A DNA stretch of 64,000 bases from Thermus_A sp040290245 (GCF_040290245.1 NZ_PSMQ01000001.1:1-64000), one strand, 5' to 3'. Shown: positions 1 through 8,476, counted from the stretch's first letter. The notes: generated by a model from the sequence alone, not told the origin. Made by a program: numbers and translations.

Positions 1-92
1 TGGCGGGGGAGGGGGCTGGGGGCGATTTTGTCCGCTTCCTCCACCTGGCGAGCGTTAGGCTAGCCCAGGTGGCCCTCCGGGCCGTATACTGA
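1..92 (+). CDS. 3' end of an unidentified upstream gene (partial)
   Basis: One plus-strand frame is open from base 3 to a TGA at 90-92 and reads about 29 residues ending in LRAVY. The other two plus frames stop at 56-58 and 61-63. The stop lies 10 bases before the prs ATG, which fits an upstream operon member. The fragment is too short to name. glmU or ispE are common neighbours of prs in other bacteria, but nothing here supports either. Confidence 0.4.
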   Translation, partial: AGEGAGGDFVRFLHLASVRLAQVALRAVY

Positions 93-102
93 AGAGGGGG
101 CC
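85..102 (+). promoter_or_regulatory. -10 hexamer and ribosome binding site of prs
   Basis: TATACT at 85-90 matches the -10 consensus at five of six positions. The purine-rich GAAGAGGGGG behind it (91-100) can act as Shine-Dalgarno for the ATG at 103. No convincing -35 lies 16-18 bp upstream. The hexamer overlaps the stop codon of the upstream frame, so prs may have its own transcript inside an operon. Confidence 0.45.
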
Positions 103-1026
103 ATGCAAATCCGAATTTTTTCTGGGAACGCCCATCCGGACCTGGCGCGGCGGGTGGCCGAGGCTTTGGGCCAGAGCCTTGGGAAGGCCCTGGTGGAGCG
201 TTTCCCAGATGGGGAGGTGCGGGTGAGGCTTCTGGAAAGCGTCCGGGGGGATGATGTCTACCTCATCCAGCCCACCAGCCCCCCGGTAAACGACCACCTG
301 ATGGAGCTCCTCCTCCTTGCGGACGCAGCCCGGAGAAGTTCGGCCGCTCGGATCAACGCCGTCGTTCCCTACTTCGGGTATGCTCGGCAGGACAAGCAGA
401 CCGAGGGGCGGGAGCCCATCAGCGCCAAGCTGGTGGCCAACCTCCTCGAGGCCGTAGGGGTGGACCGGGTCATCGCCATCGACCTGCACGCCCCGCAGAT
501 CCAGGGGTTTTTTGACATCCCCGTGGACCACCTCTCCGCGGTGAAGCTCTTCGCCCGCTACCTAAAGGAAAGGGGCCTGGACCAGGGCGCGGTGGTGGTC
601 TCCCCGGACGCGGGCCGGGCGGAGGAGGCGAGGCGGCTTGCGGAGCGGCTCTCCCTCCCTTTTGCCATGCTGGCCAAGCGCCGGACAGGTCCCCGGGAGA
701 CCCAGGTCACCTACGTGATTGGGGATGTGGAGGGGAAAAGGCCTCTGGTCATCGACGACATCATCTCCACCGGGGGCACGATCCGCCGGGGGGTGGAGGC
801 GCTTCTCCAGGCGGGGGCCCGGCCGGAGGTGGTGGTTTTGGCCACCCACCCGGTTTTAGTGGCGGGGGCGCGGGAGAACCTGGCCCACCCCGCCATCCGG
901 GAGGTGGTGTTTACCGACACCATCCCCTTGAGGGAGGGGGGGTACACCGTTTTGTCCACCGCAGAGCTCTTGGCCCAGGCCATCCGGCACGTCCACACCA
1001 ATCAGTCGGTGAGCGCTTTGATCTGA
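103..1026 (+). CDS. prs: Ribose-phosphate pyrophosphokinase (PRPP synthetase)
   Basis: The enzyme makes PRPP from ribose 5-phosphate and ATP, feeding purine, pyrimidine, histidine and NAD synthesis. At 307 aa it is close to the usual 310-320. Visible motifs are FPDGEVRV near residue 35, the RQDKQ segment near 95, DLHAPQ near 126, the catalytic flexible loop starting KRRTGPRETQ at K192, and the PRPP-binding motif DDIISTGGT at about 218-226. The ATG at 103 follows a purine-rich ribosome binding site. rplY and pth follow, an order also common in Firmicutes. hisC, hisB, hisH and purE/K elsewhere in the window use its product pathway. Confidence 0.97.
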   Translation: MQIRIFSGNAHPDLARRVAEALGQSLGKALVERFPDGEVRVRLLESVRGDDVYLIQPTSPPVNDHLMELLLLADAARRSSAARINAVVPYFGYARQDKQTEGREPISAKLVANLLEAVGVDRVIAIDLHAPQIQGFFDIPVDHLSAVKLFARYLKERGLDQGAVVVSPDAGRAEEARRLAERLSLPFAMLAKRRTGPRETQVTYVIGDVEGKRPLVIDDIISTGGTIRRGVEALLQAGARPEVVVLATHPVLVAGARENLAHPAIREVVFTDTIPLREGGYTVLSTAELLAQAIRHVHTNQSVSALI

Positions 1027-1045
1027 GGCCTTCTGGTGTTAGACT
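1018..1045 (+). promoter_or_regulatory. Promoter of rplY
   Basis: TTGATC (1018-1023) and TAGACT (1040-1045) are separated by 16 bp. The -35 lies within the last codons of prs. Transcription would start near 1052 and give a short leader of about 40 nt before the rplY ATG. That leader contains the hairpin ACGCC/GGCGT around 1055-1069. Confidence 0.5.
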
Positions 1046-1093
1046 CTGCAAGGTACGCCCCTGGGGCGTGACCCAGGTTAGGGAGGGTCGGTC

Positions 1094-1711
1094 ATGGAGT
1101 ACAGACTGAAGGCCTATTACCGGGAGACGGAGAAGCCGGGCGCCCTGAGGCGGGCGGGAAGGCTTCCCGGCGTGATGTACAACAAGAACCTGAACCGTAA
1201 GGTCTACGTGGAGCTGGCCGAGTTTGACAAGGTCTTCCGCCAGGCGGGGATCCACCACGTGATCACCCTGGAGCTCCCCGACGGCCAGGCCCTGCCTTCC
1301 CTGGTCCGGCAGGTCAACCTGGACAAGAGGCGGCGCCTTCCTGAGCACGTGGACTTCTACATCCTTTCCGACGAACCGGTGGAGATGTACATCCCCTTGC
1401 GCTTTGTGGGGGAGGCGCCGGGGGTGCGGGAGGGCGGGGTGCTCCAGGAGGTCCACCGGGACATCCTGGTCCGGGTCTCGCCCCGGAATATTCCCGAGTT
1501 CATCGAGGTGGACATCTCTGGCCTGTACATCGGCGACTCCCTGCACGCGGAGGACCTGAGGCTTCCCGAAGGGGTTCGCCTGGCCATGGACCCCAAGGAG
1601 ACGGTCGTGGCCGTGGTCCCTCCGGAGGACGTGGAGAAGCTCGCCGCCCAAACCGAGGCGACCCCTGCCGAGCCCGAGGTCATTGGGAAGGGAAAGAAGG
1701 AAGAAGAGTAG
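1094..1711 (+). CDS. rplY: Ribosomal protein bL25, long CTC/TL5 form
   Basis: This 205-residue protein of the CTC/TL5 family binds 5S rRNA through its N-terminal beta-barrel and sits in the central protuberance of the 50S subunit. The length matches T. thermophilus TL5 (206 aa), about twice E. coli L25, because a second C-terminal domain is present. Recognisable parts are the N-terminal GALRRAGRLPGVMYN segment and the C-terminal domain from about residue 90. The tail is acidic, then Lys-rich (KGKKEEE). A GGGAGGG-type ribosome binding site precedes the ATG. pth starts directly after its stop codon. Confidence 0.95.
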   Translation: MEYRLKAYYRETEKPGALRRAGRLPGVMYNKNLNRKVYVELAEFDKVFRQAGIHHVITLELPDGQALPSLVRQVNLDKRRRLPEHVDFYILSDEPVEMYIPLRFVGEAPGVREGGVLQEVHRDILVRVSPRNIPEFIEVDISGLYIGDSLHAEDLRLPEGVRLAMDPKETVVAVVPPEDVEKLAAQTEATPAEPEVIGKGKKEEE

Positions 1712-2260
1712 GTGTTCTTGGTGGTGGGCCAGGGGAACCCGGGTCCTGGGTACGAGAGGACCAGGCACAACGCGGGCTTCCAGGTCCTGGACCGGCTCGG
1801 CCTCGAGTTCCGAAAAAGGGGCGAGGCCCTTTTGGCCGAGGCCAAAGGAGGGGTTTTTGTCAAACCCCTCACCTATTACAACGCCACGGGCCGGGTGGTG
1901 GGTCCTTTGGCCCGGTTTTACAAAATCCCTCCTGAACGCATTCTGGTCGTCCATGACGAGATGGACCTTCCCCTGGGCCGCCTCCGCTTCAAGGCGGGCG
2001 GGGGGCTCGCGGGGAATAAGGGCCTGATCTCCATTGCCGAGGCCCTAGGCAGCACGGGCTTCCACCGTCTCCGCCTGGGGATCGGAAAGCCCCCAAGCCC
2101 CAGGGAGGGGGCCCGGTACGTCCTTTCCCCCTTTCGGCCGGAGGAGCTCCCCCTTTGGGAGAGGGTCTTGGAGGCCGCCCGTGGGGCGGTCCTCTGCTGG
2201 GTGGAGGAGGGGTTTACCCCATGCGCCAACCGGTATAACGCCTTGGACCTTGCCCCGTAG
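1712..2260 (+). CDS. pth: Peptidyl-tRNA hydrolase
   Basis: The enzyme cleaves the ester bond of peptidyl-tRNAs released from stalled ribosomes and recycles tRNA. The GTG start at 1712 abuts the rplY stop with no spacer, so translation is probably coupled. The N-terminus has the family motif VVGQGNPGPGYERTRHNAGF, which contains the conserved Asn and the catalytic His near residue 20. HDEMDLPLGRLRFK carries the conserved Asp near 90, and the GGLAGNKGLISI region follows. The 182-residue length is typical. Confidence 0.96.
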   Translation: MFLVVGQGNPGPGYERTRHNAGFQVLDRLGLEFRKRGEALLAEAKGGVFVKPLTYYNATGRVVGPLARFYKIPPERILVVHDEMDLPLGRLRFKAGGGLAGNKGLISIAEALGSTGFHRLRLGIGKPPSPREGARYVLSPFRPEELPLWERVLEAARGAVLCWVEEGFTPCANRYNALDLAP

Positions 2261-2270
2261 AATGGCCCTT
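2258..2270 (+). promoter_or_regulatory. Leaderless-type -10 of ddl, built on the pth stop codon
   Basis: TAGAAT (2258-2263) contains the pth stop codon TAG and lies 7 nt before the ATG at 2271. This spacing places the transcription start at or near the ATG. No clear -35 is visible. Confidence 0.5.
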
Positions 2271-3230
2271 ATGAGGGTGCTCCTTGTGGCGGGCGGGGTG
2301 TCGGGCGAGCACGAGGTTTCCTTGGCCTCGGCCAAGGGGGTTTTGGCGCACATGCCCTTCCCCACCGAGCTTGCGGTCATCGCCAAGGATGGGTGCTGGC
2401 TCTTGGGGAAGGCCGCCCAGGCGGCCTTAGAGGAGGGCCGGGCGGAGGAGGGGGAAGTTCCGTTTCCGCCGCCCTTGGACTGGAAAACCTACGAGGTGGT
2501 CTTTCCCCTTTTGCACGGGCCCTTTGGCGAGGACGGGACCTTTCAGGGGTTTTTGGAGCTTCTGGGCAGGCCCTACGTGGGGGCGGGGGTTCTGGCGAGC
2601 GCCCTTTCCTTGGATAAGGATCTCTTCAAGCGGGTGATGCAAAACGCGGGCCTGCCCGTGGTGGACTGGGTGGCGTTTTGGAAGGGGGAACCCCCCCACC
2701 TCCCCTTCGACCCCCCTTACTTCGTCAAGCCCGCCACCACCGGCTCCTCCTTGGGGGTTTCCCGGGTGGAGGACCTGGAAGAACTTCAGAAGGCGTTGGA
2801 GCTTGCCTTTCGGTATGCGGACAAGGCGGTGGTGGAAAAAGCCCTTCCGGTTCGGGAGCTCGAGGTGGCCCTCCTTGGCAACCTCGAGGCCGAGGCCAGC
2901 GTGGTGGGGGAGGTGCGGTATGAGGCGGCCTTTTACGACTACGAGACCAAGTACACCCCTGGCCGGGCCGAGCTCCTCATCCCCGCTCCTTTGGACCCGG
3001 GAACCATGGAGACGGTCCAGGAGCTGGCCAAGAAGGCCTACCGGGTCCTGGGCCTAAGGGGAATGGCCCGGGTGGACTTCTTCCTGAGCGAGGGGGAGGT
3101 GTACTTAAACGAGGTGAACACCATTCCCGGCTTCACCCCCACCAGCATGTACCCCAGGCTCTGGGAGGCCTCGGGCCTCCCCTACCGCGAGCTTTTGCAG
3201 AAGCTCGTGGAGCTGGCCCTTAACCGCTGA
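2271..3230 (+). CDS. ddl: D-alanine--D-alanine ligase
   Basis: This ATP-grasp enzyme of peptidoglycan synthesis makes D-Ala-D-Ala in the cytoplasm. I chose the ATG at 2271 because it gives the 319-residue MRVLLVAGGVSGEHEVS start that aligns with T. thermophilus Ddl. An in-frame ATG nine bases upstream (2262) lies inside the proposed -10. Visible motifs are GGVSGEHEVS (D-Ala site 1), LLHGPFGEDG near 75, FVKPATTGSS near 150, and the metal/ADP-binding end RVDFF..EVYLNEVNTIPGFTPTSM near 265-290. Its 3' end overlaps that of ftsH by 11 bp, convergently. Confidence 0.96.
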   Translation: MRVLLVAGGVSGEHEVSLASAKGVLAHMPFPTELAVIAKDGCWLLGKAAQAALEEGRAEEGEVPFPPPLDWKTYEVVFPLLHGPFGEDGTFQGFLELLGRPYVGAGVLASALSLDKDLFKRVMQNAGLPVVDWVAFWKGEPPHLPFDPPYFVKPATTGSSLGVSRVEDLEELQKALELAFRYADKAVVEKALPVRELEVALLGNLEAEASVVGEVRYEAAFYDYETKYTPGRAELLIPAPLDPGTMETVQELAKKAYRVLGLRGMARVDFFLSEGEVYLNEVNTIPGFTPTSMYPRLWEASGLPYRELLQKLVELALNR

Positions 3231-5040
3231 TCTTCCGGGTCTCCTCGAGGATGGACCGGACCCGGTCGCCGGGGATGGTCTCGTGGAGGAGGAGCTCCTC
3301 CGCGATTTTGTGCATGGCCTCTGCGTGAGCCATCAGGACCTCCCGTGCCCTCTGGTAGGCCTCGTCCAGGATGCGCCGGATATCCTCGTCGATGAGCCTA
3401 GCCGTCTCCTCGGAATGGTCCTTCTTGCGGGCGAGCTCCTCTCCCAGGAAGATGGGCCCGGAGTCCGAGCCCCAGGCGATGTGTTTAAAGTGCTCCCCCA
3501 TTCCCCAGTCCAAAACCATCCGCTTGGCAATCTGGGTGGACCGCTTGAAGTCGTCCTGGGCCCCGGTGGTCACGGTGCCCGTGAAGAGTTCCTCCGCCGC
3601 ACGGCCCGCCATCAAAACCGCGAGTTCGTCCATCAGGTGTTCCCGGCTCACCAGGACCCTTTCCTCGGGCTTGCTCCACCTCGCGCCCAGGGCCATCCCC
3701 CTAGGGACGATGGAGACCTTTTCCGTCTTGTCCGCATGGGGCAGGACCTCTCCCACCACCGCGTGCCCCGCCTCGTGGTAGGCCACGGCCCGGCGCTCCT
3801 CTTCGGAGAGCTTGAGGGCGGGCCGCTCCAGCCCCAGAACGATCTTGTCCAGGGCCTTCAGGAAATGCTCCTTGCGGATCTTTTTGGCGTTTTCCCGGGC
3901 GGCCAGAAGGGCGGCCTCGTTGACCAGGTTCTTGAGGTCTGCGCCCGAAAAGCCGGGGGTGAGGTGGGCAAGCTCCAAGGCCTCCACGTCTTCCCCGATG
4001 GGCTTATTCCGCATGTGGACGAGGAGGATGGCCTTGCGTTCCTCCAGGCTCGGTAGACCCACCACCACCTGCCGGTCAAACCGGCCTGGCCTTAAGAGGG
4101 CGGGGTCCAGGATATCCGGCCGGTTGGTGGCGGCGAGGACGATGACCGAGGTGCTCTTTTCGAACCCGTCCATCTCGGAGAGGATCTGGTTGAGGGTCTG
4201 CTCCCGCTCGTCGTGGCCGCCGCCTATCCCGGCGCCCCGTTTGCGGCCGATGGAGTCGAGCTCGTCGATGAAGATGATGGCCGGGGCGTTTTTCCGAGCG
4301 TCCTCGAAGAGGCTCCGCACCCGGCTCGCCCCCACCCCCACGAACATCTCCATGAACTCGCTGGCGGAGACGGAGAAGAAGGGCACCCCCGCTTCTCCGG
4401 CCACCGCCCGGGCGAGGAGGGTCTTCCCCGTGCCCGGGGGGCCCACCAGGAGGACGCCTTTGGGGATCTCCGCCCCGATTTCCAGATACTTCTTGGGGTT
4501 TTTGAGGAAGTCCACCACCTCCATAAGCTCCCGTTTGGCCTCCTCGTGCCCCGCCACGTCCTTGAAGGTGGTCTCCACCCGGCGCTCCTTGCCGTACAGC
4601 CGGGCCCGGCTCTGGCCGAACTGCATCACCTGGCCCGCCCCGCCCTGGGCCCGCATGAAGAAGAACCAGAAGAACGCGATGAGGATGAGGGTGGGGGCGG
4701 CGTAGATCAGGATCTGGGGCCAGGGGTTAGGGGCCTTGGTCACGATGCGGACTCCGTTCGCCTCGAGAAACCGCAACAGCTCGGGGTCCTGGACCTGGGC
4801 CGGAGGCAAGGGGACTTGGAAGCGGTGGCCGATCCGGTCGCCCAGGCGTTCGGGCGCTTTCATACGGCCCAGGATCCGGGTCTCCTCCAGCGTAACCTCC
4901 TCCACCTTCCCCGCCTGGACATAGGCGCGGAAGTCCGTGTAGGAGAGGGTGGGTACCGGGGGTCCGGAAAAGGTGGTGTACAGGAGCCAGCCCAGAAGGA
5001 TGACCAGGATGAGGTTGAAGGGGTTGATCCGGTTTGCCAA
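3220..5040 (-). CDS. ftsH: ATP-dependent zinc metalloprotease FtsH
   Basis: This membrane-anchored AAA+ protease degrades damaged membrane and short-lived regulatory proteins. I chose the TTG start at 5040 because AGGAGGT lies 6 bp upstream (5047-5053). The open frame extends further but without a ribosome binding site. The 606-residue product has an N-terminal membrane segment (INPFNLILVILLGWLLY), a periplasmic domain and a second membrane segment near 130-150. These precede Walker A GPPGTGKT near 197, Walker B IIFIDELD, the second region of homology ending PGRFDRQV, and the zinc motif HEAGH near 421. The gene stands alone and convergent with ddl. Confidence 0.97.
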   Translation of the reverse strand: MANRINPFNLILVILLGWLLYTTFSGPPVPTLSYTDFRAYVQAGKVEEVTLEETRILGRMKAPERLGDRIGHRFQVPLPPAQVQDPELLRFLEANGVRIVTKAPNPWPQILIYAAPTLILIAFFWFFFMRAQGGAGQVMQFGQSRARLYGKERRVETTFKDVAGHEEAKRELMEVVDFLKNPKKYLEIGAEIPKGVLLVGPPGTGKTLLARAVAGEAGVPFFSVSASEFMEMFVGVGASRVRSLFEDARKNAPAIIFIDELDSIGRKRGAGIGGGHDEREQTLNQILSEMDGFEKSTSVIVLAATNRPDILDPALLRPGRFDRQVVVGLPSLEERKAILLVHMRNKPIGEDVEALELAHLTPGFSGADLKNLVNEAALLAARENAKKIRKEHFLKALDKIVLGLERPALKLSEEERRAVAYHEAGHAVVGEVLPHADKTEKVSIVPRGMALGARWSKPEERVLVSREHLMDELAVLMAGRAAEELFTGTVTTGAQDDFKRSTQIAKRMVLDWGMGEHFKHIAWGSDSGPIFLGEELARKKDHSEETARLIDEDIRRILDEAYQRAREVLMAHAEAMHKIAEELLLHETIPGDRVRSILEETRKISG

Positions 5041-5055
5041 CGTCCTACCTCCTGA
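5041..5055 (-). promoter_or_regulatory. Strong Shine-Dalgarno that fixes the TTG start of ftsH
   Basis: On the minus strand AGGAGGT (5053-5047) precedes the TTG at 5040 with 6 bases between. It is the only strong ribosome binding site upstream of the conserved coding region. It rules in the TTG start over the longer open frame. Confidence 0.7.
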
Positions 5056-5123
5056 TTCTAGTTTAAGGGCTTTGTGAATGAGAAAAGGAAGCCCATTCCC
5101 CTTCGTGGTATCCTGCAAGTCGG

Positions 5124-6467
5124 ATGGAGCGGGTTCTTCGGGCCCTTCACGAGGGGGACTACGACACCGCCCTCGAGCTTCTACACCGCCAGAGCCTCTA
5201 CAAAAAGGAGGCCCTGCTTTTTCTCGCCGAGGTCTACAGCCTTTACGGGAGCGAGGCCCTGGAGGAGGCCCACCGGGCTTTGGAGGAGGCCCGGGGGGAG
5301 GGCTTGGGCCTGGAGCTCAACCCCCTGTACCGGGCCCTTTTGGCGGAGCTTCTAGCCCTGGAGGGGCGCTCTTTAGAGGAGGTGCGGGGGGTTTTTTTGC
5401 AGACGGAGGACCCCAGGGCCCGGTACCACCAGGCCATGGCCCTCTTCTACCTGGGCGCGTACGAGGAGGCGCTCCGCCTCATCCCCACCGCTGGCCTTCC
5501 AGCCTTTTTGGCCTGGCGGGCCTGGTCCTTGAAAGGCCGGATCCTCGAGCGGCTTTACCGCTACCAGGAGGCGGCCTCGGCCCAGTGGGAGGCCGCCCGC
5601 AGGGCCTTAGGCCTCGAGCGCTACTGGAGCCTTCTGGACGCGGCCGCCATGCACCTGGAGGCCGGGGAGCCGGAGGAGGCTTTAAAGGCCCTGGAGGAGG
5701 CCGAACGGTCGGTCGAGCTGGAGGGGCCGGAGGATGGGGCCACTCGAAACTACCTTCTGGCCCGGGCCCATTTCCTCCTTGGCAACCCCCAGCAGGCTTT
5801 GGCCTTTGTGGAGGAGGCCCTCCGCCTGGAGGGGGAAGGAGGGCATCCGGCCTACGGAACCCCTCTTTTGAAGGCCCAGATCCTCCTCGCCCTTTCCCGG
5901 AAGGAGGAGGCCAAACAGGCTTTTCGGGAGGCGCTCTCCCGGGCGGAGGAAGGGGAGCGGGCCCAGGTGCTTCACGAGATCGGGGTGGCGGCCTTGGACC
6001 AGGGGGAGTATTTGGAGGCGGAGCAGGTCCTTTCTGAGCTTATCCGCCTCGAGGCCGATTACCCTTATCTGGCCCAGGCCTATGGGGATTTGGCGGAGGC
6101 CCTGTACCGGCAGGGCCGCTACCAGGAGGCGGAGGCCATGGCCAAGGAGGCCATCCGCCTGGGGGCGGTGGCCACGGGGGAGCTCATCCTGGGCCATCTG
6201 GCCTATGATCTGATGCATCTGGAAGAGGCTTTGGAGCATTATCGGAAAGCGGCGCAGGCGGGGGAGGAGGGTAGCCGGGACTGGGTGGGGGCCATGGAGA
6301 TGGTGGTGGACACCCTGGCTCAGCTGGGCTACCGGAACCCGGAGGAGGTGGTGGAACGGGCGGAACGGGTCCTTCCCCACCTCAGCCCTTCGGACGAATG
6401 GTACCCGATCCTTCAGGCCCACCTTGAGCGGGCCCGGGGGCTTCTCTCCCGGCGCGACCTGAACTGA
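5124..6467 (+). CDS. Cytoplasmic tetratricopeptide-repeat protein
   Basis: The 447-residue protein consists almost wholly of helical TPR repeats (for example ALRLIPTAGL, EEALKALEEAERS, QALAFVEEALRLEG, GEYLEAEQVLSELIRLEA, GRYQEAEAMAKEAIRLG). It has no signal peptide, membrane segment or catalytic domain. TPR arrays bind partner proteins, but no partner is indicated. TATCCT at 5109-5114 lies 9 nt before the ATG and could drive a near-leaderless transcript. It is divergent from ftsH and convergent with the DUF4388 gene, with 6 bp between stops. Confidence 0.75.
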   Translation: MERVLRALHEGDYDTALELLHRQSLYKKEALLFLAEVYSLYGSEALEEAHRALEEARGEGLGLELNPLYRALLAELLALEGRSLEEVRGVFLQTEDPRARYHQAMALFYLGAYEEALRLIPTAGLPAFLAWRAWSLKGRILERLYRYQEAASAQWEAARRALGLERYWSLLDAAAMHLEAGEPEEALKALEEAERSVELEGPEDGATRNYLLARAHFLLGNPQQALAFVEEALRLEGEGGHPAYGTPLLKAQILLALSRKEEAKQAFREALSRAEEGERAQVLHEIGVAALDQGEYLEAEQVLSELIRLEADYPYLAQAYGDLAEALYRQGRYQEAEAMAKEAIRLGAVATGELILGHLAYDLMHLEEALEHYRKAAQAGEEGSRDWVGAMEMVVDTLAQLGYRNPEEVVERAERVLPHLSPSDEWYPILQAHLERARGLLSRRDLN

Positions 6468-6473
6468 GCCGAC

Positions 6474-7508
6474 TCAGAGAGGGGGGCGGATCGGGGCCAG
6501 GGCCTTGAGAACCTCCCGCCCGGTGAAGGGCCGGGGGATGCGTTCCACCCTTTGGGCCCGCAGGAGGAAGGGCAGGGGGGCCTCGCTCACGGCGAAAAGG
6601 GGGAGGAACCGCCCCTCCGGGCTTGCGCGAAGGAGCCGGACCATCTCCAAAAGGCGCTCCCCTTGAAGCAGGGCTGCTCGGGGCCTTTCTTTGAGGATGC
6701 GGCGGGCGCTTTCCCCATCCTTGGCCATGAGGACACGGTAGCGGTGGCCTTCCAGAATGTAGAGAAGAAGCCTGCGCACCAGGCTGCTTTCCGCCCAAAG
6801 GAGGACCAAAGGATCCTCCGGCCTCAGGGGGGATTCGGCCAGAAGGCCCCGGCTTTTGAGCTCAAAGAGGAGGTGGTAGACCTCCTCCTCGGGAAGCCCG
6901 GAGAGGAGGGCCACGCTCTTGGCCCGGCGCACTCCGTCCAAAAGCTCCAAGAGCGCCCAGGCCTCGGGGGAGAGGGGCTGGTGGGTGGGGTCCCCCACCA
7001 GCCTTAAGACCTCGTCCTCACCCACCCGGCCCCGCCTCCATTCGTCCAGGCGGCGGGCGGCCTCCAGAAGGGCCTCGGAGAGGTCCAGGGTCTCGGGGAG
7101 GGCCACCTGGCTTCCCCCTTCCTCCAGGGGCTCGGCCAGGAGGCTCCCTTCCCTTTCGCCTAAGAGGGTGGCCAAGGCCTCGAGGACCTGGGCGAAAAGC
7201 GCTTCCCTCAACTCCTCCTTGCCGATGAGCCCCCGTTCTAGGGCTAAAGCGCCCAGAGGGGTGCCCGGGTTTTCCTTCTGGCCCTCCACCAGGGTCTGGA
7301 CCTCCTCCAGGCTCAGATGCCCCAGCCGGACCAGGTATTCCCCCAGATGGGGGCCGGGTTCGGTGCGGGCGTAGAGCAGCCTGCCCGAAAGGAGGTGGAC
7401 GCGGCCGTAGATGCGGCCCTGAAGGGTGACCACCGCATTCCTTTTGGCCCTTTCCAGCGCCCTTAAGAGCTCCGCCAGGTCCAGCTCTTCCAGGCTCGCC
7501 CGGATCAT
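6474..7508 (-). CDS. DUF4388 (PATAN) protein with degenerate receiver domain
   Basis: Residues 1-100 resemble the DUF4388/PATAN module found in Thermus-Deinococcus and myxobacterial signalling proteins (start MIRASLEELDLAELLRALER; FGxL-like strand RIYGRVHLLSGRLLYA). A helical middle part follows. About residues 230-344 look like a CheY-type receiver (LVRRLLLYILEGHRYRVLMAKDG). Every catalytic residue is changed: the acidic pair is replaced (VLLWAESS), the phospho-acceptor position reads ALLQGE, and the C-terminal Lys reads IPRPF. It probably works as a phosphorylation-independent adaptor. The ATG overlaps the ruvB stop (ATGA), so the two are co-transcribed. Confidence 0.7.
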   Translation of the reverse strand: MIRASLEELDLAELLRALERAKRNAVVTLQGRIYGRVHLLSGRLLYARTEPGPHLGEYLVRLGHLSLEEVQTLVEGQKENPGTPLGALALERGLIGKEELREALFAQVLEALATLLGEREGSLLAEPLEEGGSQVALPETLDLSEALLEAARRLDEWRRGRVGEDEVLRLVGDPTHQPLSPEAWALLELLDGVRRAKSVALLSGLPEEEVYHLLFELKSRGLLAESPLRPEDPLVLLWAESSLVRRLLLYILEGHRYRVLMAKDGESARRILKERPRAALLQGERLLEMVRLLRASPEGRFLPLFAVSEAPLPFLLRAQRVERIPRPFTGREVLKALAPIRPPL

Positions 7509-8476
7509 AGGAGGGGGTCCATGGGAAGGGCCAAGCCCAGGTGCCGGTAGGCGGCCTCCGTGGCCATCCGGCCTCTAGGGGTGCGCTTCAGAAGGCCCAG
7601 CTGGATGAGGTAAGGTTCATAGACCTCTTCTAAAGTGCCCGGGTCCTCGGAGAGCGCAGTGGCCAGGGTTTGTAGCCCCACAGGCCCTCCACCGAAGCGG
7701 AGGATGAGGGCCTCAAGAATCTCCCGGTCCCGCTTTTCAAGACCCAGTTCGTCCAGACCCAAAGCCTGGAGGGCTTCCAGTGTTCTTTCCAGCGTAATGC
7801 GCCCTTCCCTTGCCACCTCTGCAAAGTCCCGCACCCGGCGGAAGAGCCGTTTGGCGATGCGCATGGTTCCCCGGCTCCGCCGGCCTAGTTCCTTGGCTGC
7901 TTCCTCCTCCACCTCGAGGCCCAGGAGACGGGCGTCCCGCTGAATGGCCTGGGCGAGCTCCTCCACGGTGTAGAGGGAGAGGTGTTCCACGATCCCGAAC
8001 CGGCTCCGCAGGGGGCTGGTGAGGAGGCCGGGCCGGGTGGTGGCGCCGATCAGGGTGAACCGGGGCAGGTCCAGCCGGAGGGTCCTGGCCGCCGGGCCCT
8101 GGCCGATGACGATGTCCATCTTGAAGTCCTCCATGGCCGGGTAGAGGTGCTCCTCTGCCTGGCGGCTTAGGCGGTGGATCTCGTCGATGAACAGGACATC
8201 CCCCTCGTCCAGGCTGTTCGTGAGGATGGCGGCCAGGTCTCCGGGCTTTTCGATGGCGGGTCCCGAGGTCACCCGGATCTTCACCCCCATTTCGTACGCG
8301 ATGATGTGGGCCAAGGTGGTCTTGCCCAGGCCGGGGGGGCCCACCAGGAGGAGGTGGTCCAGGGGCTCCCCCCGGGTTTTGGCCGCCTCGAGGTAGACCC
8401 GGAGCTTTTGCTTAAGCGGCTCCTGGCCCACGTACTCGTCCAGGGTCTTTGGCCTCAGGGCAGGTTCCAGCTCCAC
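7505..8476 (-). CDS. ruvB: Holliday junction branch-migration ATPase RuvB
   Basis: RuvB is the hexameric AAA+ motor that, with RuvA, moves Holliday junctions during recombinational repair. The 323-residue protein begins MELEPALRPKTLDEYVGQ. It contains Walker A GPPGLGKTTLA near 45-55, Walker B FIDEIHRLSR near 97, sensor 1 IGATTRPG near 140, and the C-terminal winged-helix domain (RTPRGRMATEAAYRHLG). The GTG start at 8476 is supported by a TATCAT hexamer 6 nt upstream, giving a leaderless transcript. It shares its 22-bp upstream region with divergent panB. Confidence 0.97.
   Translation of the reverse strand: MELEPALRPKTLDEYVGQEPLKQKLRVYLEAAKTRGEPLDHLLLVGPPGLGKTTLAHIIAYEMGVKIRVTSGPAIEKPGDLAAILTNSLDEGDVLFIDEIHRLSRQAEEHLYPAMEDFKMDIVIGQGPAARTLRLDLPRFTLIGATTRPGLLTSPLRSRFGIVEHLSLYTVEELAQAIQRDARLLGLEVEEEAAKELGRRSRGTMRIAKRLFRRVRDFAEVAREGRITLERTLEALQALGLDELGLEKRDREILEALILRFGGGPVGLQTLATALSEDPGTLEEVYEPYLIQLGLLKRTPRGRMATEAAYRHLGLALPMDPLL

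Noticed and set aside
911..1954. Long antisense open frame of 347 codons over prs, rplY and pth
   Set aside because: It lies opposite three well-conserved genes. Long antisense frames are expected when third codon positions are nearly all G or C. The same reasoning removes the other long shadows, such as 20226-20483, 27987-28379, 42170-43249 and 61235-62380.
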